A stretch of 51,487 bases of DNA from Devosia sp. Leaf420 (lineage in GTDB: Bacteria > Pseudomonadota > Alphaproteobacteria > Rhizobiales > Devosiaceae). The stretch covers positions 1 to 51,487 of the forward strand of contig NZ_LMQU01000004.1 in the NCBI RefSeq assembly GCF_001425445.1. Direction: 5' to 3'. Made by a program: the position numbers and the translations under genes. This document shows, piece by piece, positions 18,907 to 26,226 of this stretch (positions within the stretch are counted from its first letter, which is position 1; each line of letters starts with the position of its first letter). The notes under the pieces were generated by a model, which searched no databases, was not told the origin of the DNA, and saw nothing but the letters and a program-made list of their open reading frames with translations.

Positions 18907-19329
18907 TCAGACCCCTGCCGGATGCGCGGCGCGGGCTGCTGCGAATGCGTCGGCGGTGACGGCGATCAGCTCGGGCCAGAGATGGGCGATTTCGGAATTA
19001 CCCAGACCTTCGCGTCGCAGGGTGAGATGTAGCTCCGCTTCATTAGGGAGGGTGCGCAGCAGGCTCTGCGAGCAGCGCCGGATCAGCTGCGCGTGGGTTT
19101 CAAAGCCGCGCTGATCATCGAGCTGGCGCACAACCTGACGATTGGCCTGGGCTTTGGCGGTTGGGAAGTGGCGCGCGATGTCCTCTTTCGAGAACTCGGC
19201 GAAGTCGCCTTCCATGCTCGGCTGCGCATCCACGGCATTGGCAAGGATGATATCGAGCATACGCGAGGCAATAGGGTGCATGCCGGGCGTGGGCGGGGAG
19301 AAGGAGTGGACTGTGGCAGATGCGAGCAT
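18907..19329 (-). CDS. Hypothetical phage protein, first gene of leftward early operon
   Basis: 140 residues from the ATG at 19329, chosen for its GGAGG ribosome site 5 bases upstream. Mostly helical and charged; the FSKEDIARHFPTAKAQANRQVVRQLDDQ segment could be a winged-helix or helix-turn-helix, but I cannot assign it firmly. It is the first gene behind the leftward promoter, about 25 bases downstream of the predicted transcript start. In lambdoid phages this slot holds an early regulator or antiterminator; that role is only a positional guess. Confidence 0.7.
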   Translation of the reverse strand: MLASATVHSFSPPTPGMHPIASRMLDIILANAVDAQPSMEGDFAEFSKEDIARHFPTAKAQANRQVVRQLDDQRGFETHAQLIRRCSQSLLRTLPNEAELHLTLRREGLGNSEIAHLWPELIAVTADAFAAARAAHPAGV

Positions 19330-19358
19330 TGCGCCCTCCAGCGATGAAACTGAAGGCA

Positions 19359-19410
19359 ATATAAGCTTAACTCAAAAAACTCTGCAAGCGCAACTTATAG
19401 TAAAACTCAA
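19359..19410 (-). promoter_or_regulatory. Leftward early promoter with two repressor operators
   Basis: On the minus strand: -35 TTGCAG (19382-19387), a 17-base spacer and -10 TTATAT (19359-19364). Operator TTGAGTTAAGCTT (19363-19375) fills the spacer and the edge of the -10; a second copy, TTGAGTTTTACTA, lies at 19398-19410. From -35 to -10 this promoter is nearly identical to the rightward one at 20483. Confidence 0.75.
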
Positions 19411-19483
19411 AAACGAACTGACTCGACTCCGGCGCTAAAAGAATCGATTATGAGAACGTTAGTGGAACATTGGGGTGTGGCAG

Positions 19484-19792
19484 ATGGCGTTGCCGGGGCG
19501 TAGACCGCTGGTGTCAGACGTAATTTCCGTGTCGGTCGAGTGTGCCGACTGCGGTCACAATCGCTGGATGCGACCTTCTCAGCTCACTCGCTTCGGAATC
19601 GCCTCAGGAACTCCGCTTGATATATTGGCATCGAGGTTGAGCTGCGCTCCATGCCGCCAGGATGGGTTGCCTGGAAAGAACATCGTCCTGACGGCCTCCT
19701 TCGCGTCCGACGACGCAAAGAAAAGCGCGGATCTTTGGAGGGCTAGAAACCTAGAAGTTCGCGAGTCGGAATTACACGCCAAAGGTGCTTGA
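19484..19792 (+). CDS. Small CxxC zinc-ribbon-like protein, unknown
   Basis: 102 residues from the ATG at 19484 (a GTG three codons earlier is possible). Two cysteine pairs, CADCGHNRW and CAPCRQDG, about 35 residues apart, look like a zinc ribbon. The stretch RPSQLTRFGIASGTPLDILASRL between them could contact nucleic acid. It is the only plus-strand gene between the repressor and the leftward operon, and its last 50 bases overlap the repressor's 3' end. The expression signal is unclear. It may be an accessory regulator of the switch. Confidence 0.6.
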   Translation: MALPGRRPLVSDVISVSVECADCGHNRWMRPSQLTRFGIASGTPLDILASRLSCAPCRQDGLPGKNIVLTASFASDDAKKSADLWRARNLEVRESELHAKGA

Positions 19793-20471
19793 TCGCATAC
19801 CGATCAAAGCTGATTTGGCGCGGAGGGTTGTACTGCTCAACAAGGATTGTGCTCGTGGTGCGCTCGACTAGCTTCTTGACGAACGCCTTGCCGGCTCGCT
19901 CGTTTTCCTCTGGAAACATTTCAATCACGACGTGATCGCCCGGTACAGGGTCGCGCCCGCCAACGTAAATTAGCTCGCCGGGGTCATACCTTGGCACCAT
20001 ACTGGTGCTGAGAACGTGTAAGGCAAAAACTTTGCGCAGACCCGCAATACCTGGCGGGCGCCGAACGTAGCCAGTGACTTCGCCATTGAGCGTGAAGTCG
20101 CCGTCATCACCGCCAACCGCGGTGCCAAGAAGCTCGACATCTGTGGGGCCTGCAGGAGGCAGGCCGAGTGAGCTGATAGGTTCAGCATCGGCAGGCAGTT
20201 CGTCGCCAAGAAATACAACTTCCCCACGCCCAAGCGCTGCGGCGTCAATCTGCAGGTACTGCGCCACCTTCAAGAGATTGGAGGTGGATGGCATGTTTCG
20301 TCCGCTCTCCCAATTGCCGATCGCGGCAACGTCGAGGTCCAAAAATTCGGAAATATTGCGCATCACCTTCCCGCGCTGCTTTCGCGCGAGACGGATCGCT
20401 TCTCCGATTTTAATAGCCATTTCCGACTTAGCCATAGGCGGATTTGCAACGAAAGCTACGCTCGCGTCCAT
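19743..20471 (-). CDS. CI/LexA-type phage repressor (HTH + S24 peptidase)
   Basis: 242 residues from the ATG at 20471 (later ATGs at 20435 and 20420 also fit). Residues ~18-80 are an XRE helix-turn-helix (IRLARKQRGKVMRNISEFLDLDVAAIGNWESGR). Residues ~110-242 are the S24 domain: nucleophile Ser157 in LSTSMVPRY and the lysine in AFVKKLV. It would hold the lysogenic state by binding the TTGAGTT-type operators and be inactivated after SOS. No standard Ala-Gly cleavage site stands out in the linker, so cleavage may use a variant site or another trigger. Divergent from the Cro-type gene. Confidence 0.9.
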   Translation of the reverse strand: MDASVAFVANPPMAKSEMAIKIGEAIRLARKQRGKVMRNISEFLDLDVAAIGNWESGRNMPSTSNLLKVAQYLQIDAAALGRGEVVFLGDELPADAEPISSLGLPPAGPTDVELLGTAVGGDDGDFTLNGEVTGYVRRPPGIAGLRKVFALHVLSTSMVPRYDPGELIYVGGRDPVPGDHVVIEMFPEENERAGKAFVKKLVERTTSTILVEQYNPPRQISFDRYAIKHLWRVIPTRELLGF

Positions 20472-20482
20472 GTAAGACTCTC

Positions 20483-20534
20483 TTGCAGCGTTTTTTGAGT
20501 TGTGCTTATGGTGCGTTATGCAAGCAAAACTCAA
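20483..20534 (+). promoter_or_regulatory. Rightward early promoter with two repressor operators; leaderless Cro start
   Basis: -35 TTGCAG (20483-20488), a 17-base spacer and -10 TTATGG (20506-20511). Operator TTGAGTTGTGCTT is at 20495-20507. An inverted copy, AAGCAAAACTCAA (20522-20534), lies in the first codons of the Cro-type gene. The ATG at 20518 falls 7 bases after the -10, so its mRNA would be leaderless. The repressor promoter must lie on the other strand of the same interval. Confidence 0.72.
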
Positions 20535-20733
20535 ATCTCTTCAAAGTGCGATTGATGCCGCTGGAAGCGCGAGTGAGCTTGCGCGTCGTCTCGGCATTAA
20601 GCCGGCAGCGGTTCTGCAGTGGGTTCGAGTGCCGGCTGAACGGTGTTTAGAAGTCGAGCGGGTCACTGGCGTTTCGCGGCACGAGCTACGCCCAGATGTT
20701 TATGGCCCAGCGCCTGAGGCGGTGCCGTCGTGA
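20518..20733 (+). CDS. Cro/YdaS-like helix-turn-helix regulator
   Basis: 71 residues from the ATG at 20518. A single helix-turn-helix (LQSAIDAAGSASELARRLGIKPAAVLQW) is followed by VPAERCLEVERVTGVSRHELRPDVYG, the signature ending of YdaS-type Cro regulators. It is the first gene of the rightward operon, divergent from the CI-type repressor, and should compete for the same operators to promote lytic growth. No ribosome site is visible and translation is probably leaderless. Its stop overlaps the next start (GTGA). Confidence 0.88.
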   Translation: MQAKLKSLQSAIDAAGSASELARRLGIKPAAVLQWVRVPAERCLEVERVTGVSRHELRPDVYGPAPEAVPS

Positions 20734-20906
20734 ACCGCCTCAGCCTGATCGATAGTCGTGCGCGCGCCGACGCCATCCGGCACATGACCGCCAGCGGTCT
20801 TTGCACCGAAGACTTGGTCATCGCCGGCATCCGCATCCAGACGATCCGCCGGGCGCTTCGACGCACTGGTCGGGCGCGGCTTGCCGCGAAGGCGGTACGG
20901 TCGTGA
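20730..20906 (+). CDS. Small basic helical protein
   Basis: 58 residues from a GTG that overlaps the Cro-type stop (GTGA). The product is arginine-rich, with a possible helix-turn-helix (IRHMTASGLCTEDLVIAGI, then RIQTIRRALRRTGRAR). No family is recognised. The unbroken chain of 4-base overlaps on both sides supports it as a real gene. A DNA-binding early regulator (cII-like position) is a reasonable guess. Confidence 0.6.
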   Translation: MNRLSLIDSRARADAIRHMTASGLCTEDLVIAGIRIQTIRRALRRTGRARLAAKAVRS

Positions 20907-21097
20907 GCGCATATCTCTCTCCAATTTTGCATTCGTGCGCGTCGTTCGCCCTTGGCGGCGCGGCACGAGCTGGTGCGCGGCTTGGTGCCGCCTCCCTGGC
21001 TGCGCCGCGCACCGGCACTTTCCTTTTCATGCAATGCGGCCAGCCACCGGTCACGAGTGAGCCCCGGCCGATTTCGACGCCAGAGGCGAGGCCATGA
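20903..21097 (+). CDS. Small hypothetical protein
   Basis: 64 residues from a GTG overlapping the preceding stop; its own TGA overlaps the next ATG. The composition is alanine/arginine-rich (ALGGAARAGARLGAASLAAP) with two cysteines and a proline-rich tail. No domain is recognised. Support comes mainly from the double 4-base overlaps that bridge its neighbours exactly. Confidence 0.45.
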   Translation: MSAYLSPILHSCASFALGGAARAGARLGAASLAAPRTGTFLFMQCGQPPVTSEPRPISTPEARP

Positions 21098-21576
21098 GCG
21101 AACTCAAACCGATCTGGATGCAGGTCAAGCCACAGACGGCGGCAGCAAGCGAAGAGGCGGGCGGCGACAAGGTGCTAGCGGCAGTTGCCAGCCGCATCAG
21201 CCACGGCACACGGTTTTCGGAATATTCGAGCTTTGAGTATCCCAACCGGGTCATTCCCTTCGATGTCGCCATCGAGGTGGACCGCTTTGCCCTGAGGCAG
21301 GGCCGGCCGCCGCGGCACGGGCTGTTGCTCGCCGAAGCGCTCAACATGCTGCTGGTGCCGCGCCCCCAGGGCAGTATGGACGATTGCGACATGGCGGCGC
21401 TGTGCAAGATTTCGACGGAGAGCGCCGAGGCCATTGCTGCCTTTGCCAGCGCACGCGCCGATGGCGTGACGACGCCCGAAGAGGCGCGGCTGGTGCGCGA
21501 AAAGATCAGCGACGCGCAGACGGCTTTTGCCGAGCTGGATGCAAGGCTCAAGGCGATCGAGGAGGCGGGAGAATGA
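21094..21576 (+). CDS. Hypothetical phage early protein
   Basis: 160 residues, ATGA overlaps at both ends. The middle (HGTRFSEYSSFEYPNRVIPFDVAIEVDRF) looks beta-rich; the C-terminal third is helical and acidic with a likely coiled-coil (EEARLVREKISDAQTAFAELDARLKAIEEAG). No family is recognised. It directly precedes the PP-loop gene and may act with the modification cassette, which cannot be shown from sequence. Confidence 0.65.
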   Translation: MSELKPIWMQVKPQTAAASEEAGGDKVLAAVASRISHGTRFSEYSSFEYPNRVIPFDVAIEVDRFALRQGRPPRHGLLLAEALNMLLVPRPQGSMDDCDMAALCKISTESAEAIAAFASARADGVTTPEEARLVREKISDAQTAFAELDARLKAIEEAGE

Positions 21577-22382
21577 AGATCTCCGAAAGCGCCGAGATCC
21601 TGCGCCAAGCCATCGACACGTTCTCGCCCACGCACATCGTTTCCATGGTTTCGGGCGGGCGGGATAGTGCTGCGTCTGACCAGGTCGCGCGCGAGCTCGG
21701 CGTGAAGATTGACCTCGTTATTCATGGCAATACCCGCTGCGGCATTCCCGAAACCAGCGCGTTCGTGAACGATACGTACGGCGCCATGAGCGATCTGGTG
21801 GTTGCCGATGCTGGCACTGCCTATGAAGATTACGTCCTTCGAAAAGGCTTCTTCGGACAGGGTATTGCGGCCCACGGCTTTGCTTATCGCATCCTCAAGG
21901 CCACCCCATTCCGGAAGGCACTATCTCGCGCAATCCGGCAGCGTCGGCGCGGGGTGCGCATCCTTCTGATCAATGGCGCTCGACAGGATGAAAGCGAAAA
22001 CCGCCAGAAGAACCTGCAGGTTTGGCGGCAAGACCCGGCTGCAAAGAACAACATCTGGGTGAGCTTGATCCACGGCTGGAGCCAGACGGATCGCGACGCT
22101 TATCTCGATTCCAGAGCGACCCCGATTAACCCTGTGGCGACACAGCTTTGTCGATCGGGTGAGTGCATGTGCGGAACAATGCAATCGGTTGCCGAGCGCC
22201 GTGAGGCATCAGTCCTCTATCCAAAATGGGGCCAGTGGCTCAACGAACTGGAGAAAGAAGCGATTGAGCGCCACGGCTTCGGCTGGGGCGAGGACTTTCC
22301 CAATCCGAAGGTTATGGGCGAGCAGCTCAGTCTCTTTGCGCCCATGTGCAAAGACTGCCTCGTCCGCGGCGGTGCCGCATGA
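21573..22382 (+). CDS. PP-loop ATPase of the PAPS reductase/DndC-like superfamily
   Basis: 269 residues from an ATG overlapping the upstream stop. The PP-loop SGGRDS (27-32) binds ATP. GARQDESENR (135-144) is the second motif of this superfamily. The C-terminal half has cysteines at 193, 198 and 200 (CRSGECMC) and at 259 and 262 (CKDC), which may hold an iron-sulfur cluster or zinc. Relatives activate a substrate by adenylation and then reduce sulfate or insert sulfur or nitrogen into nucleic acids. The next genes are two methyltransferase-like proteins and an HNH nuclease, so DNA modification is a plausible role. True sulfate assimilation is unlikely in a phage operon. Confidence 0.75.
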   Translation: MKISESAEILRQAIDTFSPTHIVSMVSGGRDSAASDQVARELGVKIDLVIHGNTRCGIPETSAFVNDTYGAMSDLVVADAGTAYEDYVLRKGFFGQGIAAHGFAYRILKATPFRKALSRAIRQRRRGVRILLINGARQDESENRQKNLQVWRQDPAAKNNIWVSLIHGWSQTDRDAYLDSRATPINPVATQLCRSGECMCGTMQSVAERREASVLYPKWGQWLNELEKEAIERHGFGWGEDFPNPKVMGEQLSLFAPMCKDCLVRGGAA

Positions 22383-23668
22383 ACGGGATTGTGGGTACTG
22401 CTTTTGAGTCGGCAGCGATCGACGGCGTTTCCGGTGCTGAAGCTTGGGCGCGTCGCATTGGCGGCGCGTGGCAAAAGAGCATCGATGCGATTTTTGAAAC
22501 GGGACGGCTGATCGCCGAAGCAAAGGCGGCTCTGCCGCATGGCGAGTTTGAAGACCTCGTAGACGCCAAACTTCCATTCTCGGGAAGTACCGCACGTCGT
22601 CTGATGATGATTGCAAGGGATGACAAGCTGACAAACCGTGCGCATGCGCACGTTCTGCCGGCATCGTGGGCCACGCTTTATGAGCTGACTAAGCTCGATA
22701 CCGAGACATTCGAGCGTCGCATCGCCGAAGGCTCCATCCGCCCGGACATGCAGCGACGCGAGGTGCAGACAGGCGGCGCGCGCTCCATCATGGCGAGCCG
22801 GGAGCAGCCGAAGGGATCGCTCGACTACTTTCCGACGCCGCCTTTTGCGACCCGGGCGCTGATGAACGACGTGCTGCCGCATCTCCGTATTGATCCGCAG
22901 GAGATGGGCGTTGTCGCCGAGCCATGTTGTGGCGAGGGGCACATGTCTGGCGTGTTGCAAGAATATGGGCTCGATGTGCGCGCGAGCGACATTGCCGACT
23001 ATTCGAAAGACGGCAGATACCCGCCTGGCTGGGTCGGACAGGGCGATTACCTCGCCAGCGACGAGGCCGTCGATTGGACGATTTTCAACCCGCCCTTTGG
23101 CGATGTGACGCTGGCTTTCGTGCTCCATGCGCTCGAAAAATCGCGGCGTGGCGTATCCGTATTTGTCCGCCAGCAATGGCTGGAAGGGATTGAGCGCTAC
23201 GAGACGATTTTTCGGGATCGGCCGCCGACGCTTTATGCGCAATTTGCCGAGCGCGTGCCGCTGGTCGCGGGCAAATGGGACCCGATTTCATCGACGGCGA
23301 CGGCTTATTGCTGGCTGGTGTGGGTGAAGGACGTGGCGCCACAGCCGCCCTTCTGGATTCCACCGGGGCGGAAGCTGGCCTATCGGCGCGATGACGATGT
23401 GGCCCGGTTCACGACGCATCCGGTCATTGGATTTCAGCCTGTTCTGGCGCCTTTCGCCACGAGCGAAAAAACCGACGCGATCATTCGTGCGGCCTATGGC
23501 GCCGAGGTGATCGACTTCGAGGCGTGTATTGTCCGGCTGGCGCGCGAAGCGGGCGTCGAGGCGAGCAAGCTGCACATTCGGCGCCGAGCTAGCCGGCTCG
23601 GGCTTGGCGATCGGGACCGGCAGCGCGAGGCCGTGCGCCTCGCCAATGCGGCGAGGGCGGAGCCATGA
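22379..23668 (+). CDS. DUF3102-DNA methyltransferase fusion
   Basis: 429 residues. Residues ~20-115 resemble DUF3102 (FETGRLIAEAKAALPHGEFEDLV, then FSGSTARRLMMIAR), a phage/plasmid domain with ParB-like helical character. Residues ~148-330 form a Rossmann methyltransferase: DYFPTPPFATRALM, the SAM motif EPCCGEG (181-187), SDIAD, and the catalytic-type NPPF (237-240), typical of N6-adenine or N4-cytosine enzymes. It would methylate phage DNA, or host DNA at phage-chosen sites. It is coupled by ATGA to the PP-loop gene and to the next small gene. Confidence 0.82.
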   Translation: MNGIVGTAFESAAIDGVSGAEAWARRIGGAWQKSIDAIFETGRLIAEAKAALPHGEFEDLVDAKLPFSGSTARRLMMIARDDKLTNRAHAHVLPASWATLYELTKLDTETFERRIAEGSIRPDMQRREVQTGGARSIMASREQPKGSLDYFPTPPFATRALMNDVLPHLRIDPQEMGVVAEPCCGEGHMSGVLQEYGLDVRASDIADYSKDGRYPPGWVGQGDYLASDEAVDWTIFNPPFGDVTLAFVLHALEKSRRGVSVFVRQQWLEGIERYETIFRDRPPTLYAQFAERVPLVAGKWDPISSTATAYCWLVWVKDVAPQPPFWIPPGRKLAYRRDDDVARFTTHPVIGFQPVLAPFATSEKTDAIIRAAYGAEVIDFEACIVRLAREAGVEASKLHIRRRASRLGLGDRDRQREAVRLANAARAEP

Positions 23669-23898
23669 GTTTTGTGCGCAGCTTCGTCACCATCGGGTCG
23701 CATCACAAGGGGCCGCATGTCGATGCGCTCTATGCACTGGCCGAGCGCTGCGGCGCCAAAGTCATCGTGGTCGGACATGAAGGCGAGCCATGGGGCTTGT
23801 CGCTGCGCACGCCACCACCAGCCAAGCGATTGCCCTATGCGGGGTTTGATCCGGATGACCTCAAGATCTGGAGCAATCTGGGGAGGTCGGCGCCATGA
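23665..23898 (+). CDS. Small hypothetical protein of the modification cassette
   Basis: 77 residues with ATGA overlaps on both sides. Visible segments are FVTIGSHHKGPHVDALYALAERCGAKVIVVGHEG and a proline-rich stretch followed by YAGFDPDDLKIW. It looks like a small alpha/beta domain; the histidine pair might bind metal. No family is recognised. The position between two methyltransferase-like genes suggests an accessory role. Confidence 0.6.
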   Translation: MSFVRSFVTIGSHHKGPHVDALYALAERCGAKVIVVGHEGEPWGLSLRTPPPAKRLPYAGFDPDDLKIWSNLGRSAP

Positions 23899-24536
23899 CC
23901 CGCCCCATGAAGGTGCTCATTGCCTGCGAGTTCTCCGGTACCGTTCGCAACGCGTTCCTCGAAACTGGCTGCGATGCCTGGTCGTGCGATCTGCTTCCAG
24001 CAGAAGACCGCAGCAATCGCCACATCGTTGGCGATGCGCGCGAGCTGCTGTGCGACGGCTGGGATTTGCTCATGGTCGCGCATCCGCCCTGCACACGGCT
24101 TTGCAATAGCGGCGTCCGCTGGCTGACAAAGCCGCCCAATGGCAAGACGCTCGACCAGATGTGGTCCGAACTGGACGAAGGCGCCGCGCTGTTTTCGGAC
24201 TTCTGGAACGCGCCGATTGACCGGATCTGCATCGAGAACCCGGTGATGCACAAACACGCCAAGGCGCGCATCAAGAACTATCAGGAGTTCGCGCAGAGCG
24301 TGCAGCCCTGGCAGTTCGGCCACCCGGAAACCAAGCGCACCTGCTTCTGGCTCAAGGGCCTGCCGCCGCTGATGGCCACTGATGTGGTCGAGGGGCGCAC
24401 GGCACGCGTGCATCGGATGCCGCCCGGTCCACAGCGCTGGGATGAGCGCTCGCGCTTCTTTCCGGGCATCGCCAAGGCAATGGCCGATCAGTGGACGTGG
24501 ATTTGGGAGCAGGACGCGGGGAGGGCAGCGGCATGA
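23895..24536 (+). CDS. C5-cytosine methyltransferase-like phage protein
   Basis: 213 residues. The N-terminus has a Rossmann start (MKVLIACEFSGTVRNAF, then CDLLPAE); HPPCTRLCNSG (63-73) contains the PPC motif with the catalytic-type Cys66, and IENPV (113-117) replaces the usual ENV. ETKRTCFWL follows. It is shorter than standard C5 enzymes (over 300) and lacks a large target-recognition domain, as do many phage members annotated only as DNA methyltransferase-like. It may methylate or otherwise alter pyrimidines. Coupled by ATGA to its neighbours. Confidence 0.72.
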   Translation: MTRPMKVLIACEFSGTVRNAFLETGCDAWSCDLLPAEDRSNRHIVGDARELLCDGWDLLMVAHPPCTRLCNSGVRWLTKPPNGKTLDQMWSELDEGAALFSDFWNAPIDRICIENPVMHKHAKARIKNYQEFAQSVQPWQFGHPETKRTCFWLKGLPPLMATDVVEGRTARVHRMPPGPQRWDERSRFFPGIAKAMADQWTWIWEQDAGRAAA

Positions 24537-24901
24537 CCCGGCGCGACCGCATCCGCGAAAAGATCTTTGCCCGCGTCGAGATCGTCGATGCGCCTCCGCA
24601 CATGCCTGAGCATCTCGGCCCCTGCCATCTCTGGACGGGGCCGACATCGGGCGACGGGCGGGGCGGGGACTATCCGCGCATGAACCTCGATGGCCAGACC
24701 GTGGCCGTCCACATCGTGAGCTGGACCAATGAGCACGGCTTCGTGCCGGGCAAGAAGCAGCTCGACCATCTCTGTCGCCGCAGGCGCTGCGTCAACGACC
24801 AGCACCTGGAACTGGTGACCCACAGGCAGAACCAGAAACGCCGCGATGCGGCACGGCGGGAGGCGGCTGCGGCGCTGCCTTCGCCGGCAAACGAAATTTA
24901 G
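24533..24901 (+). CDS. HNH endonuclease (HNH_3 type)
   Basis: 122 residues from the ATG at 24533 overlapping the upstream stop. Motifs: GPCHLWTG and [18 protein letters not shown], then the HNH core [24 protein letters not shown] with His79, Asn88 and His91, plus Cys81 and Cys86. This is the small phage nuclease type often found near replication genes or terminase. It might be a free-standing homing nuclease, but its clean 4-base overlap shows that it is an integrated operon member. A nuclease that discriminates modified from unmodified DNA would fit the neighbours; this is inference. Confidence 0.82.
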   Translation: MTRRDRIREKIFARVEIVDAPPHMPEHLGPCHLWTGPTSGDGRGGDYPRMNLDGQTVAVHIVSWTNEHGFVPGKKQLDHLCRRRRCVNDQHLELVTHRQNQKRRDAARREAAAALPSPANEI

Positions 24902-24912
24902 AGGGTAGGGCC

Positions 24913-25176
24913 ATGGCAGTAGAAGACGGGGTAGCGCAGGACCAACTGCGCGCCATCATCGAGCGCATCGAGCGGATGGAAGAGGAAAAGGCGGCAATCG
25001 CGGCCGATATCAAAGAGATTTATGCCGAGGCCAAGGGCAACGGCTTTGACACCAAGATCCTGCGCAAGGTCGTGACCATCCGCAAGCAGGACGCCAACGA
25101 GCGCGCCGAGCAGGAGGCTCTGCTTGAGCTCTATATGTCGGCGCTTGGGATGATCAAGGGCGGCTCGGACGAATGA
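24913..25176 (+). CDS. GapR-like DUF2312 nucleoid-associated protein
   Basis: 87 residues. The family core is plain: [27 protein letters not shown], then [17 protein letters not shown] and a second helix [19 protein letters not shown]. GapR proteins dimerise or tetramerise around overtwisted DNA ahead of polymerases and stimulate topoisomerases in alphaproteobacteria. The host should have its own copy. Placed directly before the replication initiator (ATGA overlap), the phage copy probably assists replication or transcription of phage DNA. Confidence 0.9.
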   Translation: MAVEDGVAQDQLRAIIERIERMEEEKAAIAADIKEIYAEAKGNGFDTKILRKVVTIRKQDANERAEQEALLELYMSALGMIKGGSDE

Positions 25177-26177
25177 GCTACGTAGCTGCCTATTGGGCTG
25201 CCAAGCAGCGTGGCATTGGACCCTATGGCAGGGTTTTGCTGCAGCAGCTGGCGGACCGGCATAATGTTGATCTCGGGTGTTTTCCGCACCAGAAGACGCT
25301 CGCGCGCGATTGCGAATTTTCCCGCTCGACGATCAACGAGCAACTGAAAAAACTCGAACAGGCGGGCCTGATCAAGCGTGTCACCAGCCGCCACCCGGTC
25401 ACGAACCGGCAGGAGCCGACCCGCTATTATCTCCAATTCGAAGAAGGTTTTGCCGATATCGTCGGCGCTGAAACGGCTGAAGCGTCGGAGCAGGACGATG
25501 ATGAAAGCCGTGTCCGGGAGCCGGACACGGACCCAGACGACACCCGTGTCCGGGAGCCGGACACGGCTTTTGACGCGAGCCGTGTCCGCGCCACAGGCGA
25601 AGCCGAGTCCGGCTCAGACGCAGAGCCGTGTCCGCCTGCGCGGACTCGTAATAGTAGCTTAACCGGAAAGATAACCGGAAATGGAACCGGGAAACGCGCA
25701 GAGCGCGCGGATCGCGCTTCGCTGTTCAAATCGATCTGGAAGATGTTCCCGCTTCGGCCCGGTAGCTCGGAAGACGAGACCTGGGAGCTTTTCAAAAAGC
25801 TCGATGAGGTTGACCTACCTGCCATCGAGAAGGCCGTCGAGCGCTACGATCAGTTTTTCCGAGAGCGCGCTGCCGGCAAGGGCGAGACCTATCAGGACGC
25901 CTGCAATTTCGCGCCGTATCTGATCACCTGGCTGCGCAAACGGCAGTGGCTTGAAGCGAAGACTTGGCCTGTGAGCGCTAAGCTCGGAACCGAAGCCGCT
26001 GCGGTGATGGCCGGGAAGGTCACGATCAACAAATGGCGTCAGTACGATCTGTTTCTTGCGTGTGAGCAGGTGCTTGGCCGCTCAGTGCCAGTCGGGAAAA
26101 CCGGCAGCTGGTCATTTGATGAGGCGGTTGTCGAGGAAGCCAACAAGAGGCTGGGGAGTGGGTCGGGGCCGCCTTAG
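25173..26177 (+). CDS. Phage replication initiator with internal origin (lambda O-like organisation)
   Basis: 334 residues. The N-terminal domain (10-90) is a winged helix: [33 protein letters not shown] and [11 protein letters not shown] charged linker (100-180) contains the 12-residue repeats [23 protein letters not shown], which are the translation of DNA iterons. The C-terminal domain (185-334) has [21 protein letters not shown], similar to phage replication-organiser C-termini. The DNA-binding N-terminus probably recognises the palindromes in its own linker, and the C-terminus recruits helicase. It overlaps the gapR-like gene by 4 bases. Confidence 0.78.
   Translation: MSYVAAYWAAKQRGIGPYGRVLLQQLADRHNVDLGCFPHQKTLARDCEFSRSTINEQLKKLEQAGLIKRVTSRHPVTNRQEPTRYYLQFEEGFADIVGAETAEASEQDDDESRVREPDTDPDDTRVREPDTAFDASRVRATGEAESGSDAEPCPPARTRNSSLTGKITGNGTGKRAERADRASLFKSIWKMFPLRPGSSEDETWELFKKLDEVDLPAIEKAVERYDQFFRERAAGKGETYQDACNFAPYLITWLRKRQWLEAKTWPVSAKLGTEAAAVMAGKVTINKWRQYDLFLACEQVLGRSVPVGKTGSWSFDEAVVEEANKRLGSGSGPP
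25508..25695. repeat. Origin-like iteron array inside the replication gene
   Basis: Two identical 23-bp palindromes (25508-25530 and 25544-25566) have arms CCGTGTCCGG around GAG. Partial copies of the arm occur at 25580-25588, 25603-25612 and 25626-25634, and an inverted half-site at 25641-25648. The first three units start exactly 36 bases apart. Three 12-base repeats beginning AACCGG then start at 25661, 25673 and 25685, after a more AT-rich stretch (TCGTAATAGTAGCTT). The layout matches a theta origin with initiator sites and an unwinding region. Confidence 0.75.
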
Positions 26178-26226
26178 CCGTGTGCCCTTCACCATCATCC
26201 CACTCAGCCCAGAGCAAGCAAGACCT

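Noticed and set aside
25508..25588. 36-base spaced repeats that could look like a short CRISPR
   Set aside because: The repeated unit is an exact palindrome inside a continuous coding frame, spacing equals 12 codons, there are only two full copies, and no cas genes are near; an origin explains it better.
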